The position numbers and the translations under genes were made by a program. Shown piece by piece: positions 8,684 through 18,595 of a DNA stretch of 64,000 bases. The DNA lies in NCBI GenBank assembly GCA_963823045.1, contig CAWGKA010000007.1:186001-250000 (forward strand). The letters are read 5' to 3'. Below the pieces are notes generated by a model that was not told where the DNA came from, made no database searches, and saw nothing but the letters and a program-made list of their open reading frames with translations. Each line of letters opens with the position of its first letter. Positions within the stretch are counted from its first letter, which is position 1. The stretch comes from JADLGL01 sp963823045. GTDB lineage: Bacteria > Pseudomonadota > Alphaproteobacteria > Rhizobiales > Kaistiaceae.

Positions 8684-9856
8684 ATGAAATTCATCTCCAA
8701 GAGCGAGGATCTGGCGCAAGCCTGCCAAAGTCTGGCCGGGACGGAATTCGTCACGGTCGACACCGAATTCATGCGCGAGACGACCTATTGGCCGCTGCTC
8801 TGCGTCATTCAGCTTGCCGGGCCGGACGACGCCTTTGTCGTCGACGCGCTGGCGCCCGATCTCGACCTCGGCCCCTTCTACGATCTGATGGCCGACGAGA
8901 CGGTGCTGAAGGTCTTCCATTCGGGCCGCCAGGACATCGAGATCGTGTTCCATGGCGGCGGGCTCATCCCGCATCCGGTGTTCGACACCCAGGTTGCGGC
9001 GATGGTCTGCGGTTTCGGCAATTCGATCAGCTACGAGCAGCTGGTCGGCCGCCTCACCGGCGCGCAGATCGACAAGTCCTCCCGCTTCACGGACTGGGCG
9101 CGGCGGCCGCTGTCGGACCGGCAGCTGGCCTATGCCGTCGCCGACGTCACCCATCTCCGCGATGTCTATGAGGCGCTCGCCAAGCGCATCGAATCGCAGG
9201 GCCGGTCGCATTGGGTGGAGACGGAGATGGATATCCTCACTTCGCCCGACACCTACCGGATGGAGCCGGAGCAGGCCTGGCGGCGGCTGAAGATGAAGGC
9301 GCGCCGGCCGATCGAGCTTGCGGCGCTGCAGGCGCTGGCGGCCTGGCGCGAGCGCGAAGCGCAGTCCCGCAACACGCCGCGCGGCCGGGTGATCCGGGAT
9401 GACGCGCTCTATGAGATCGCCGCGCAGGTGCCGACCACGCGCGAGGCGCTGGCGGCATTGCGGACGATCGGCAACGGTTTCGAGCGCTCGCGCGCCGGAG
9501 CACAGATCATCGAGTTGATGGAGGAAGTTTCGGCGATCCCCCGCGATCAGTTGCCGAAGCCGCCCAAGGCGCCGCGGCGGACGGACGGCAATGGCGCCGC
9601 TGTCGATCTCCTCAAGGTGCTGCTGAAGATGACGTCGGAAAACCACGGCGTCGCGGCGAAGGTGATCGCCACGGTCGACGATCTGGAGGCCATTGCCGGT
9701 GACGACAATGCCGATGTGCCCGCCCTTTCCGGCTGGCGGCGCAAACTCTTCGGCGAGGCGGCGCTGCGCCTGAAACGGGGCGAGATTGCCCTTCGCGTCG
9801 ACGGCAACCGCGTGCAGATCGTGGATGTCGAGGCGAAAGCTCAGGCGGCCGAGTAG
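8684..9856 (+). CDS. rnd: Ribonuclease D
   Basis: A 3'-5' exoribonuclease that trims tRNA 3' ends and other stable RNA precursors. The 390-residue protein has the DEDDy residues: VDTEF (Exo I), HSGRQDIEI (Exo II) and the YAVADVTHL segment (Exo III), then an HRDC domain around residues 215-290. The ATG at 8684 gives the usual start just before the DEDD core; the frame extends upstream without support. It is divergent from aspS, a rhizobial arrangement, with a shared intergenic region of about 175 bases. Confidence 0.94.
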   Translation: MKFISKSEDLAQACQSLAGTEFVTVDTEFMRETTYWPLLCVIQLAGPDDAFVVDALAPDLDLGPFYDLMADETVLKVFHSGRQDIEIVFHGGGLIPHPVFDTQVAAMVCGFGNSISYEQLVGRLTGAQIDKSSRFTDWARRPLSDRQLAYAVADVTHLRDVYEALAKRIESQGRSHWVETEMDILTSPDTYRMEPEQAWRRLKMKARRPIELAALQALAAWREREAQSRNTPRGRVIRDDALYEIAAQVPTTREALAALRTIGNGFERSRAGAQIIELMEEVSAIPRDQLPKPPKAPRRTDGNGAAVDLLKVLLKMTSENHGVAAKVIATVDDLEAIAGDDNADVPALSGWRRKLFGEAALRLKRGEIALRVDGNRVQIVDVEAKAQAAE

Positions 9857-9860
9857 GCCC

Positions 9861-11433
9861 TCACCCTTCGATCGCGATCGCCGGCTCCCAGCCACCGATC
9901 TTCGCCAGTTGGCGCAGGCGGCGCATCAGACGGTCACCAGCCAGCTCCCGCATATCCTCCGGCATTACCAGCGTCAGTTCGCTGCCACGCAGTTCAATAT
10001 GGGTGCGTTTGATGATGCCGGGCGCCGACGCCGAGATCATATGCGCGACGCGGATGGTGCCGCCCAGTGTGCGCGCCCGCTCGATGAGGCGAGGCGAGGC
10101 GATCTCGCGCAGGCGCGGCGACGCGAACTCGGCGCCGACGCCCTCATGGCGGTAATAGATCGCCAGGGCGAGGAAGGCACGGCCGGGATGATCGATGCCG
10201 ATAAGCGAGGCATTGGCGATCATGTTGAGGCTTTGCAGGCCGCGATATTCGGCATGGGCACGCCAGCCAATGTCGGCGAACAGGCAACCGGCCTTGCGCA
10301 GCCTGATCTCGTCCGGCGTCTCATCGATGTTCATCGCCGCGAAGACGCCATCCGTCCAGGCGGCCAGTTCGCGCGAATGGCGCGGCGAACGCGAACGCAG
10401 AATGGCCAATTCCTCGGCCGTGAACAGCAGCGGATCCTCGGCTTGCTGACCGATATCCAGGAGGTCGTAGAGGTGCCCCTCCCGTAGGCCGAGCGCCGAC
10501 ATGACGACCTTGGTCGGCTTCATCAACGACAGGATCTCGCCGAGAACGATGGCACCGGCAGGAAGCAACGGCCGGCGGTTCTTCGACACGGCCTCGATTG
10601 AATTCGAGCGAATCCACGTCGTGCCGGCCGACCATCCGGCAGAACTCGACGGCCTCGTCGGCTTCGATCGTATAGTGGTGCATCACGCGGAGCGGATAGC
10701 CGGTCTGCTGCATATGCAGCCGCGCCAGCGACCGCCAGGTGCCACCGATGGCATAGAAGGTGCGCCGCTTGCCGCGCTCCAGCACCTTAGAATCGGCGAG
10801 CGCCTTGGCGGCGATCTTTTGGGCTTTCGCCCGGTCCCCGCCGCTGGCGCCTTCGAGCGACAGGCCGCCGAGCGGGAACGTCTCGCCTGAGCCGTACTCG
10901 TTGCCCGCCACCTCCACCAGTTCAAGGCTGCCACCGCCAAGATCGCCGCAAATGCCGTCGGCGTTTTGGATCGAGGAAATGATGCCGAGCGCCGACAAGC
11001 GCGCCTCTTCACGCCCGCTGAGCGTGATCACTCCGGCGCCGCAAATCTGTTCGACGGCGGTGATGAACTCGACGCCGTTCTCAGCGTCGCGGACCGCGGC
11101 GGTGGCGAGAACGTCGACACGGCCGACCTTCAGTTGCCGATTGATGGCGGCAAAACGTCGGATCGAGGCAAGCGCGGAATCGACCGCCGCCTGTTCGAGC
11201 CGGCCGGTGCTGGAGACGCCGCGACCAAGGCCACACAGGGCTTTCTCGTTGAAAAGCTGCGTCGGCGCCCGGGAAAGGCGTTCGAACACCACCAGTCGCA
11301 CGGAGTTCGAACCGATATCGATGACGGCGATGGGGGTCGAATTGGCAATCCGCCCCGGCGCGTCCTCCGCTTGTTCCGCGGGGCTGCTAGCGCTTGATGG
11401 CCTTGGGCGGATTAAGCTTGAGAGATTTTCCAC
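9861..11433 (-). CDS. ppx: Exopolyphosphatase/GppA-type phosphatase, split by a frameshift
   Basis: Hydrolyses inorganic polyphosphate or pppGpp. The N-terminal part carries the actin-like fold motifs AVIDIGSNSVRLVVF and GDLGGGSLELVEV; the C-terminal HD-like part continues in another frame from about 10601. Removing one base within 10600-10604 (a GAATTC site) joins them as VDSLE-SIEAVSKNRRPLL, matching the family, and gives 523 residues. The only usable start is the ATG at 11433, which overlaps the end of ppk by 47 bases, so the two are translationally linked. The frameshift is probably a sequence error (see findings). Ends 4 bases from the convergent rnd. Confidence 0.88.
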
Positions 11434-13561
11434 GACCCGACAGGCTCGGATTGGTCATGAAGTACTGGTGGGCGTTAAAGCGCCTTTCGCCCTTGCGCGG
11501 CAAGAGGCGCACGGATGACCCGTCCGGCAATAGCCGCCAAGACTGCTGGTTATCCGCAAGATTGGCCACCATGATCTGGTCGAGTACCTGTTGATGAACG
11601 GTCGGATTGAGCAGCTGGACGACGACCTCGACGCGGCGGTCGAGATTGCGCGGCATCATGTCGGGTGAGCCGATATAGACGATGGCCTCGGGCGAAGGCA
11701 GGCCGTTACCGTTGCCGAAGCAGTAGATGCGGGCGTGTTCGAGGAAGCGGCCGACGATCGACCGCACGCGGATTCGATCCGACAATCCCTCGATGCCTGG
11801 ACGAAGGCAGCAAATGCCGCGGACGATGAGATCGATCTCAACGCCGGCAGCGCTCGCGTCATAAAGGGCGTCGATGATGGTGGCATCGACGAGCGAGTTC
11901 ATCTTCATCCAGATGCGGCCCGGCCGACCGGCGCGCGCATGGTCGGCTTCGGCGCCAATCAGATCGAGCATGCGGCGGCGCAGCGTGATCGGCGAAATGG
12001 CGAGACGCGACAGCTCGCCCGGCTCGGAATAGCCGGTGATGTAGTTGAAGACGCGGCCGACATCGCGGCCCAAGGCGGGATCGGCCGAGAAGTAGGACAG
12101 GTCCGTGTAGATGCGGGCCGTCACCGGGTGATAGTTGCCGGTGCCGATATGGACATAGGTGGCAAGACGGCCGCCCTCGCGGCGCACGATGAGCGACAGC
12201 TTGGCGTGGGTTTTGAGTTCGAGGAAGCCGTAGACGACCTGCACGCCTGCGCGCTCCAAGTCGCGCGCCCAACGGATATTTGCCTCTTCGTCGAACCGCG
12301 CCTTCAATTCGACCAGCGCCGTCACCGTCTTGCCGGCCTCGGCAGCCTCGATCAGCGCGCGCACGATCGGCGAATCGTTGGAAGTCCGATAGAGCGTCTG
12401 CTTGATCGCGACAACCTCGGGATCCGCCGCCGCCTGACGCAGGAACTGCAGCACGACGTCGAAGGATTCGTAGGGGTGGTGGACGATCAGGTCCTTCTGG
12501 CTGATCGCCGCGAAGCAGTCGCCGCCATTGTCGCGGATGCGCTCGGGGAAGCGCGCGGTGAAGGGCGCGAATTTCAGCGATGGGCGGTCCAGCGAGACGA
12601 TCTGCGACAAATCGTTGAGGGCCAGCAGGCCGTCGACGAGGAACATGTCTTCCTTGTCGACGCCGGTCTCGCGGCACATCTGGTTGCGCAGATCTTCCGG
12701 CATCGACGCGTCGATCTCCAGGCGGATGACCGAACCGCGCCGACGGCGCTTCAAGGCGCTCTCGAACAGACGGACAAGATCCTCGGCCTCTTCCTCGACT
12801 TCCAGATCGGAGTCGCGGATGACGCGGAAGGAACCGCCACCCTGGACGCGATAGCCCGGGAAGAGAATGTCGGTGAACAGGGCGATCGTCTGCTCGAGGC
12901 TAACGAAGCGGTCGACCCCTTCGGCCGAGGACGGCAACTGAATGAAGCGCTGAAGCGTCAACGGCACGCGCAGAAGCGCACGCATCTTCGCGCCTGTGGT
13001 GACGCGCACGAGCTGCAGCGCCAGCGAGAAGCCGAGATTGGGGATGAAGGGGAACGGATGCGCCGGATCGATGGCAAGCGGCGTCAGGACCGGAAAGATG
13101 GTCTCGAAGAAATAGCCGCGGAGCCAGTCCTTGTCAGCGGCCGGCAGATCCTCGCCGTCAACGATGACAATGCCGGCATCGATTAGTTCGTGCCGCAGAA
13201 CCGCCCACACGCCCTGCTGGTCGGTCGCCAGCGCCGCGACGGCCTCGCGAACCAGGCGGAGCTGTTCGGAGGGCGTCCGGCCGTCGTCGCTGACATTGGC
13301 CACGCCTTCGCGCAACTGACCCTGCAGGCCCGCGACGCGGACCATGGAGAATTCGTCGAGGTTGTTGGCCGAGATGGACAGGAAGCGCACGCGCTCCAAC
13401 AGCGGATGCTTCTTCGCGGCGGCTTCTTCCAGCACACGCCGGTTGAAGTGCAGCCACGAGATCTCGCGGTTGATGAAGCGCTCCGGACTGTGCCGAAGAG
13501 ACGATACCGGTTCAGCCGCCGGCTCCTGCGGCGCTGTGATTGCTGCGTTTTCCTGGTCCAT
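11387..13561 (-). CDS. ppk: Polyphosphate kinase 1
   Basis: Reversibly transfers the gamma-phosphate of ATP to polyphosphate chains at the inner membrane. The 724-residue protein has the full PPK1 order: N-terminal helical domain (INREISWLHFNRRVLEEA), head domain, and two PLD-like catalytic domains including HIGTGNYHPVTARIYTDLS with the autophosphorylated histidine. The ATG at 13561 (MDQENAAI) follows AAAGGGG and is preferred over the in-frame GTG at 13591. It follows hdaA with a 39-base gap and overlaps ppx, so kinase and phosphatase are made together. Confidence 0.95.
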   Translation of the reverse strand: MDQENAAITAPQEPAAEPVSSLRHSPERFINREISWLHFNRRVLEEAAAKKHPLLERVRFLSISANNLDEFSMVRVAGLQGQLREGVANVSDDGRTPSEQLRLVREAVAALATDQQGVWAVLRHELIDAGIVIVDGEDLPAADKDWLRGYFFETIFPVLTPLAIDPAHPFPFIPNLGFSLALQLVRVTTGAKMRALLRVPLTLQRFIQLPSSAEGVDRFVSLEQTIALFTDILFPGYRVQGGGSFRVIRDSDLEVEEEAEDLVRLFESALKRRRRGSVIRLEIDASMPEDLRNQMCRETGVDKEDMFLVDGLLALNDLSQIVSLDRPSLKFAPFTARFPERIRDNGGDCFAAISQKDLIVHHPYESFDVVLQFLRQAAADPEVVAIKQTLYRTSNDSPIVRALIEAAEAGKTVTALVELKARFDEEANIRWARDLERAGVQVVYGFLELKTHAKLSLIVRREGGRLATYVHIGTGNYHPVTARIYTDLSYFSADPALGRDVGRVFNYITGYSEPGELSRLAISPITLRRRMLDLIGAEADHARAGRPGRIWMKMNSLVDATIIDALYDASAAGVEIDLIVRGICCLRPGIEGLSDRIRVRSIVGRFLEHARIYCFGNGNGLPSPEAIVYIGSPDMMPRNLDRRVEVVVQLLNPTVHQQVLDQIMVANLADNQQSWRLLPDGSSVRLLPRKGERRFNAHQYFMTNPSLSGRGKSLKLNPPKAIKR

Positions 13562-13600
13562 GACGCCCCTTTCAGGGGCACTGTACACCAACGATTGTGA

Positions 13601-14299
13601 CTATTTCGCTTCCGCGTCGCCTTGCTCGCCGCCATAGAGGTCGGCGAGAACGGCCGCCGCCAGCTGACGCGACAACGGCTTGCCGGACGCCAAAGCGGCT
13701 TCGTCCATTCCAGCAACGAGGTCGGATGCGGCGGCAAAACTGCGCTCCATCCGCCGCAAGAGATACTCCAATAACGCCGCTGAAACAATAAGTTGGCGGT
13801 CAGAGAAGAGCTTCACCAAGACCTGACGCAAGAAGGCGTCGTCCGGCGGCAGGAGGTGCAAGGGCCGCGCAGCACGCAACCGCGAGGCAAGATCCGGGAG
13901 CACGACCTCGCTCGGGACCGCTTCGTTCCGCGCCGTCAGCAGGACCGCCTGTCCGTGTTCGCGCGCTCGGTTCAGGAGGTGAAAAAGCGCGGTTTCATCG
14001 GCGCCGCGATCGATATCCTCGACGACAAGGGCGGCGTCGCCCGCCGACGCCTGTTCGCCGCCCGCGATGTCGACCGCGGGGATGATGGCCGCGCCGCTTT
14101 GCGCCGCCCAGATCGAGGCGAGATGCGTCTTGCCCGCCCCTTCGGGTCCCGACAAGAGGACCGGCAGGTCCGGCCAATCCGGCCAGGCTTCGATGGCGGC
14201 AAGGGCCTGATAGTTGCACGCGCCGACGACAAAATCGGCCCGGCTGAGCGCCGGCGCGTGGCCGAGGCCCAGCGGCAACTGCCCGCGCGGGGGCATCAT
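13601..14299 (-). CDS. hdaA: DnaA-like ATPase HdaA (regulatory inactivation of DnaA)
   Basis: A 232-residue single AAA+ domain protein related to DnaA domain III but lacking the DNA-binding domain. Walker A is GPEGAGKTHLAS, Walker B is AALVVEDID. In alphaproteobacteria HdaA works with the DNA clamp to stimulate ATP hydrolysis by DnaA after initiation. The ATG at 14299 overlaps the stop of perM (ATGATG/TGA) and has GGGAG about 7 bases ahead. The perM-hdaA-ppk-ppx order is common in Rhizobiales and supports the call. Confidence 0.88.
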   Translation of the reverse strand: MMPPRGQLPLGLGHAPALSRADFVVGACNYQALAAIEAWPDWPDLPVLLSGPEGAGKTHLASIWAAQSGAAIIPAVDIAGGEQASAGDAALVVEDIDRGADETALFHLLNRAREHGQAVLLTARNEAVPSEVVLPDLASRLRAARPLHLLPPDDAFLRQVLVKLFSDRQLIVSAALLEYLLRRMERSFAAASDLVAGMDEAALASGKPLSRQLAAAVLADLYGGEQGDAEAK

Positions 14300-15446
14300 T
14301 CCTTGGCTCCCGCCTCGCCTTCCGCTTCCGCCGATGGCGGTGCGCCGCCGCCATAGAAGGCGCTGGCGCGGTATTGCGTGATGCCGAAGCGGACGAGAAC
14401 GCCGATCATCGCTGACGTCGGGACGGCAATGAGGGTCCCGACGAAGCCGAATAGAGCCGTGAAGGCCAACAGCGCGAAAATCAGCCACACCGGGTGAAGG
14501 CCGATCGAATTGCCGATGATCTTCGGCTGCAGATAGTTGCCTTCAAGCACTTGGCCCGCAACGAAAATAGCAACCGTGATGATGACCCAGACCCAGTCCC
14601 CCCCGGGCCCCATTGCGCCGTCGCAACGCCGACAGAGACGATGAAGCCGGTCGCAGTGCCGACGAAGGGGATGAAGCTGAGGAGGCCGGCGATAAGACCG
14701 ATGATGAGGCCGAAATGCAGGCCGATGATTGCCAGGGCAGTGGCGTAGAAAACGCCGAGGATGAGGACGACGAGCGACTGGCCGCGAACGAAACCGGCGA
14801 TGGCGCGGGACATCTGTCGGCCGAGATCGCGGATGGTCGCCGCATGCTGGCGCGGGAGAAGCGCGTCCACACCGGAAAGCATGCGGTCCCAATCATACAG
14901 CAGGTAGAACGCCACCACCGGCGTGATGACGAGCAGCGACAGCACGGCAACGATGGCGCGGCCGCCGCTCCACAGCGAATTGAGGAGGCCGGCAAGCCAG
15001 TCCGTGCCATTGCCGACGAACCCAGCGATCTGGTCGGGCAGTGCGGCGCCGTCGATGCCGAGATAGCGGGCGAGATCGGTATCGAAGAGCGGTTGCAGCA
15101 TCGTCTGCAGGTCGGTGATCAATGACGGCAGGCGATTGATGAACTGCGTGGTCTGATCCACTAGGACGGGGATCAGGAGGAGCAGCACGGCAATGAAGAA
15201 GATAAGGAATACCAATAAGATGACGAGCGTCGCTGCCAGCCGGCTGAAACCGCGGCGCTCGAACCAATCGGCCAGTGGGTCGAGCAGATAGGCGAGCGCC
15301 ATACCGGCAACGAAAGGTAACAGAATCGAGGAGAAGACCAGGAGGAAGACGACCAGCACCACGAGGGCGCCGAGCCAGAACAGAAGCTGGCGCTGCAGCG
15401 GATGCTGCGTTTGTTGTTGTGGTTGCGGCTGATCTTCCGCGGTCAA
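14296..15446 (-). CDS. AI-2E/PerM family membrane permease, split by a frameshift
   Basis: A polytopic inner-membrane protein of the AI-2E transporter/PerM superfamily, about 383 residues when joined. N-terminal transmembrane pairs, a central region (PSLITDLQTMLQPLF) and the C-terminal family signature (GHxxxPKIIGNSIGLHPVW-like, then ALFGFVGTLIAVPTSA) are visible, but the last lies in another frame. The break sits at a run of seven C on the plus strand (14598-14604); one more base, or two fewer, restores WGPG-DWVWVIITVAIF. The start is a TTG three bases after the stop of the CDP-alcohol transferase. Substrate unknown. Confidence 0.85.
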
Positions 15447-15449
15447 GCT

Positions 15450-15992
15450 CTATGCCCCCTCGTCTTCTGCCATATGCCGTACCCAATCAATGAGATAGGC
15501 CCCGGCGGAAGCGACGGTCAACAGACCGACGACCCACACCAGAACATTGCGCAGGTCGCCAAGGCCTGCATTGAAGGCGAGATCGCCGATCACCAGAGCC
15601 GCAAAGACGATCTGCATCGTTGTGTTGATCTTGCTGATGATCAGCGGCTTGACCTCGATCGGACGGTCGAGGATCCAGGCAAGGATGACGCCGCCGATGA
15701 TGAAGATGTCGCGGCTGGCAACAATAAGGCCGAGCCAGCCCGGTATCTCGTCCATGAAGGTGAGCGAAAGGTAGATCGAGACGAGCAGCGCCTTGTCAGC
15801 AATCGGATCGAGATAGGTTCCGAGCTTGGAGCGAAGGTTGTATTGCCGTGCGATGAAGCCGTCGACAGCATCGCTTGCGCCGGCGATGACGAAGATTATG
15901 AAGGCACCGACAAACGACCCGTCGCTGATGAACCAGATGATCGCGGGTACCAGAAACAGCCGGCCGACCGTGATCAGGTTGGGCAGGGTCAA
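15450..15992 (-). CDS. CDP-alcohol phosphatidyltransferase (first of two in window)
   Basis: A 180-residue membrane enzyme with the CDP-alcohol phosphotransferase signature DGxxAR...GxxxDxxxD, seen as DAVDGFIARQ followed by LGTYLDPIADK. It exchanges CMP of a CDP-linked lipid for an alcohol such as glycerol 3-phosphate or phosphatidylglycerol. The other family member here (20610-21221) sits next to uvrC and is the better PgsA candidate, so this one may be a cardiolipin synthase-type or second phosphatidylglycerophosphate synthase; the sequence does not decide. It is divergent from purM and starts the run into perM-hdaA-ppk-ppx. Confidence 0.85.
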   Translation of the reverse strand: MTLPNLITVGRLFLVPAIIWFISDGSFVGAFIIFVIAGASDAVDGFIARQYNLRSKLGTYLDPIADKALLVSIYLSLTFMDEIPGWLGLIVASRDIFIIGGVILAWILDRPIEVKPLIISKINTTMQIVFAALVIGDLAFNAGLGDLRNVLVWVVGLLTVASAGAYLIDWVRHMAEDEGA

Positions 15993-16097
15993 GGGACATC
16001 TCTTCCAGTTGGCGGATCAGGTTCAGATAGCGCATCACGGTGACACAGAAAATGGCAACCGCGGATGCCAGGATTGCACAGCGATAGGGGAACGGAC

Positions 16098-17168
16098 TTG
16101 GTAGCGAAGGCTCCGACCGGGCGGGCACCGGCCAGCTACGCCGATGCCGGCGTCGACATTGCGGCCGGAAACCGCCTCGTTGACCTGATCAAGCCTGCCG
16201 TCCGCGGCACTAAACGCCCTGGCGCGGACGGGCTGATCGGCGGGTTCGGCGGCCTGTTCGACCTGAAGGCGGCCGGCTACGCCGACCCCATCCTTGTCGC
16301 TGCGACGGATGGCGTCGGCACCAAGGTGAAGCTGGCGATCGAGACCGGGCTCCTAGGCACCGTCGGCATCGACCTCGTCGCCATGTGCGTGAACGACCTC
16401 ATCGTCCAGGGCGCCGAGCCGCTGTTCTTCCTCGACTACTACGCCACCGGCCATCTCAATCCGGAGCAGGCCGCCGTCGTCGTCGCTGGCATCGCCGAAG
16501 GCTGCCGGCAGGCCGGAGCGGCCCTCCTGGGCGGTGAAACGGCGGAAATGCCCGGCATGTATGGCGGCGAGGATTTCGACCTCGCCGGTTTCTCTGTGGG
16601 CGCCGTCGAACGCGACAAGATGCTGCCGCGCCCTGACATCGCTGTTGGAGACGTTGTGCTCGCCCTCGCCTCTTCCGGCGTCCACTCCAACGGCTATTCG
16701 CTGGTGCGGCGGCTGGTTGCCGATTCGGGTCTGCGCTGGACCGACGACGCGCCGTTCGCGCCCGGGTCGCCCCTGGGCGCGGCGTTGCTGACGCCGACGC
16801 GCATCTATGTCCCCGCTATCCTCAAGGCGCTAAAGGAATCGACCGGCATCAAGGCGCTGGCGCATATCACCGGCGGCGGCATCACCGAGAATGTGCCGCG
16901 CGTCCTGCCGGACGATCTCGCCGTAAGTGTCGACCTCGGGACGATCGCGCTCCCGTCGGTCTTCGCCTGGCTGCGCGAGGCGGGCCAGATCGGGCAGGCA
17001 GAGATGCTGAGGACCTTCAATTGCGGCGTCGGCATGGTGGCAGTGGTCAGCCCCGAACATGCGGGCGACGTGGTTCACTTGCTGGGCGGCGCCGGCGAAA
17101 CGACAACGAGAATCGGGACGGTCACGTCCCGGGAAGGAGAAGCGGTGCGCTATGAAGGCCATCTCTAG
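16098..17168 (+). CDS. purM: Phosphoribosylformylglycinamidine cyclo-ligase (AIR synthetase)
   Basis: Closes the imidazole ring in step five of purine synthesis, using ATP. The 356-residue protein shows the PurM fold: SYADAGVDIAAGNRLVD, the ATD-GVGTK nucleotide loop (ATDGVGTKVKL), GAEPLFFLDYYATGHL and GGETAEMPGMY, and SSGVHSNGYSLVR. The start is probably the TTG at 16098, with AGGGGA a few bases ahead; no ATG sits at the expected N terminus. It is followed after nine bases by purN, as in most bacteria. Confidence 0.94.
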   Translation: MVAKAPTGRAPASYADAGVDIAAGNRLVDLIKPAVRGTKRPGADGLIGGFGGLFDLKAAGYADPILVAATDGVGTKVKLAIETGLLGTVGIDLVAMCVNDLIVQGAEPLFFLDYYATGHLNPEQAAVVVAGIAEGCRQAGAALLGGETAEMPGMYGGEDFDLAGFSVGAVERDKMLPRPDIAVGDVVLALASSGVHSNGYSLVRRLVADSGLRWTDDAPFAPGSPLGAALLTPTRIYVPAILKALKESTGIKALAHITGGGITENVPRVLPDDLAVSVDLGTIALPSVFAWLREAGQIGQAEMLRTFNCGVGMVAVVSPEHAGDVVHLLGGAGETTTRIGTVTSREGEAVRYEGHL

Positions 17169-17177
17169 AGTGGCGCG

Positions 17178-17840
17178 GTGAGCAGGAAACGAACCGCAAT
17201 TCTCATTTCCGGCCGGGGCAGCAACATGGTGGCGCTGGCCACCGCAGCCGCCCAGCCGGATTTTCCAGCCGAGATCGTTCTTGTCCTGTCTGACAATCCG
17301 AACGCCGAGGGCCTGGAACGGGCAAGGCAACTCGGCCTTGCCACGGCGACGGTCGACCGCGCGGCGTTCCCGAACCGCTCCGACTTCGAGACGGCGATGC
17401 AGAAGGAACTGCATGCTGCGCAAGTGGAGCTTGTCTGCCTTGCCGGCTTCATGCGGATTCTGTCAGAGGCGTTCGTTGAAGCGTGGTTCGATCACATGCT
17501 CAACGTTCACCCGTCTTTGATCCCGGCCTTTCGCGGAATCAACACGCATCAGCGCGCGCTCGATGCCGGCGTACGGCTGCATGGCTGCACAGTGCATTTC
17601 GTCCGAGCCGACGTCGATGCCGGCCCGATCGTCGCCCAGGCGGCGATCCCGGTGCTCACCGACGACACGGTCGCGTCCCTTGCGGAGCGCCTGTTGCCTG
17701 TCGAACACCACATCTATCCGATGGCGCTACGCCTCGTCGCATCAGGCGCCGCGCGCATCGAGGGGCGCAAGGTGGTCGTCGACGGCATGCCGACTGAGAG
17801 TTCGGCGAGCTTTTTCTTTCCCGACATAAAGGAGGCCTGA
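17178..17840 (+). CDS. purN: Phosphoribosylglycinamide formyltransferase
   Basis: Transfers a formyl group from 10-formyl-tetrahydrofolate to GAR in purine synthesis. The 220-residue protein has the formyltransferase core: ILISGRGSNM at the N terminus, LAGFMRILS, the catalytic Asn-His segment (MLNVHPSLIPAF) and HFVRADVDAGPIVAQ. It starts with GTG nine bases after purM and is followed two bases later by an SDR gene, so it lies in an operon. Confidence 0.95.
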   Translation: MSRKRTAILISGRGSNMVALATAAAQPDFPAEIVLVLSDNPNAEGLERARQLGLATATVDRAAFPNRSDFETAMQKELHAAQVELVCLAGFMRILSEAFVEAWFDHMLNVHPSLIPAFRGINTHQRALDAGVRLHGCTVHFVRADVDAGPIVAQAAIPVLTDDTVASLAERLLPVEHHIYPMALRLVASGAARIEGRKVVVDGMPTESSASFFFPDIKEA

Positions 17841-17842
17841 CA

Positions 17843-18595
17843 GTGCCTGCCGCGCTCGTCACCGGCGGCGCCGTACGCATCGGTCGCGCGATCGCAGAGA
17901 GCCTGTCGGCCGATGGCTGGGACGTCGCGATCCACGCCAACAGCTCCGAACGCGACGCAGGCGAAGTCGCCGCCGGCATCATGCGCCGCGGCGGCAAGGT
18001 CACCGTGATCATCGACGACCTCAGCAAGCCCGAAGCGCCGGAGCGCATCGTGAAGGGCGCGATCTCGGCGCTGGGGCCGGTCGAACTCCTCGTCAACAAT
18101 GCCGCGATCTACGAGCCGGATCAGCTCGCCAGCCTTGAACGCGATCTGTGGCAGCGCCAGATGGATATCAACCTCGCCGCCCCGCTCTTCCTGTCGAAGG
18201 CGTTTGCCGCGGCGCTGCCGGCCGACCGAACCGGCAATATCGTCAACATCATCGATCAGCGCGTGTGGAAGCCGGTGCCGGCGTTCTTGTCCTATCAGAT
18301 CAGCAAGTCGGGCCTTTGGGCGGCCACGATCTCGCTCGCCCAGGCGCTGGCGCCGCGCATTCGCGTCAACGCCATTGGCCCCGGTCCGACGCTGCCCAAC
18401 GAGCGGCAATCCGATGCCGATTTCGCGGGGCTCATCGAAACGCTGCCGCTGAAACGGAACGCCGCGCTGGACGAATTTGGCCGCGCCATCAAGTTCTTCG
18501 TCGAGACGCCGTCGGTGACCGGCCAGATGCTTGCGCTTGACGGCGGCCAGCATCTCGCCTGGAACACGCCTGATGCCACGCGATTCAACGACTGA
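17843..18595 (+). CDS. Short-chain dehydrogenase/reductase (FolM-like)
   Basis: A 250-residue NAD(P)-dependent Rossmann enzyme. The glycine-rich motif is ALVTGGAVRIGRAIA, followed by LLVNNAAIYEP and the catalytic SYQISKSG (YxxxK). The TGGAVRIG start and the C-terminal TGQMLALDGGQHLAW resemble pteridine reductase/FolM-type SDRs, so a dihydromonapterin or pteridine reductase role is possible but not shown. It starts with GTG two bases after the purN stop and overlaps uvrC by 23 bases. Confidence 0.85.
   Translation: MPAALVTGGAVRIGRAIAESLSADGWDVAIHANSSERDAGEVAAGIMRRGGKVTVIIDDLSKPEAPERIVKGAISALGPVELLVNNAAIYEPDQLASLERDLWQRQMDINLAAPLFLSKAFAAALPADRTGNIVNIIDQRVWKPVPAFLSYQISKSGLWAATISLAQALAPRIRVNAIGPGPTLPNERQSDADFAGLIETLPLKRNAALDEFGRAIKFFVETPSVTGQMLALDGGQHLAWNTPDATRFND

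Noticed and set aside
11735..13186. A 483-codon open frame opposite ppk
   Set aside because: Antisense to a firm ppk gene with all motifs; shadow frame.
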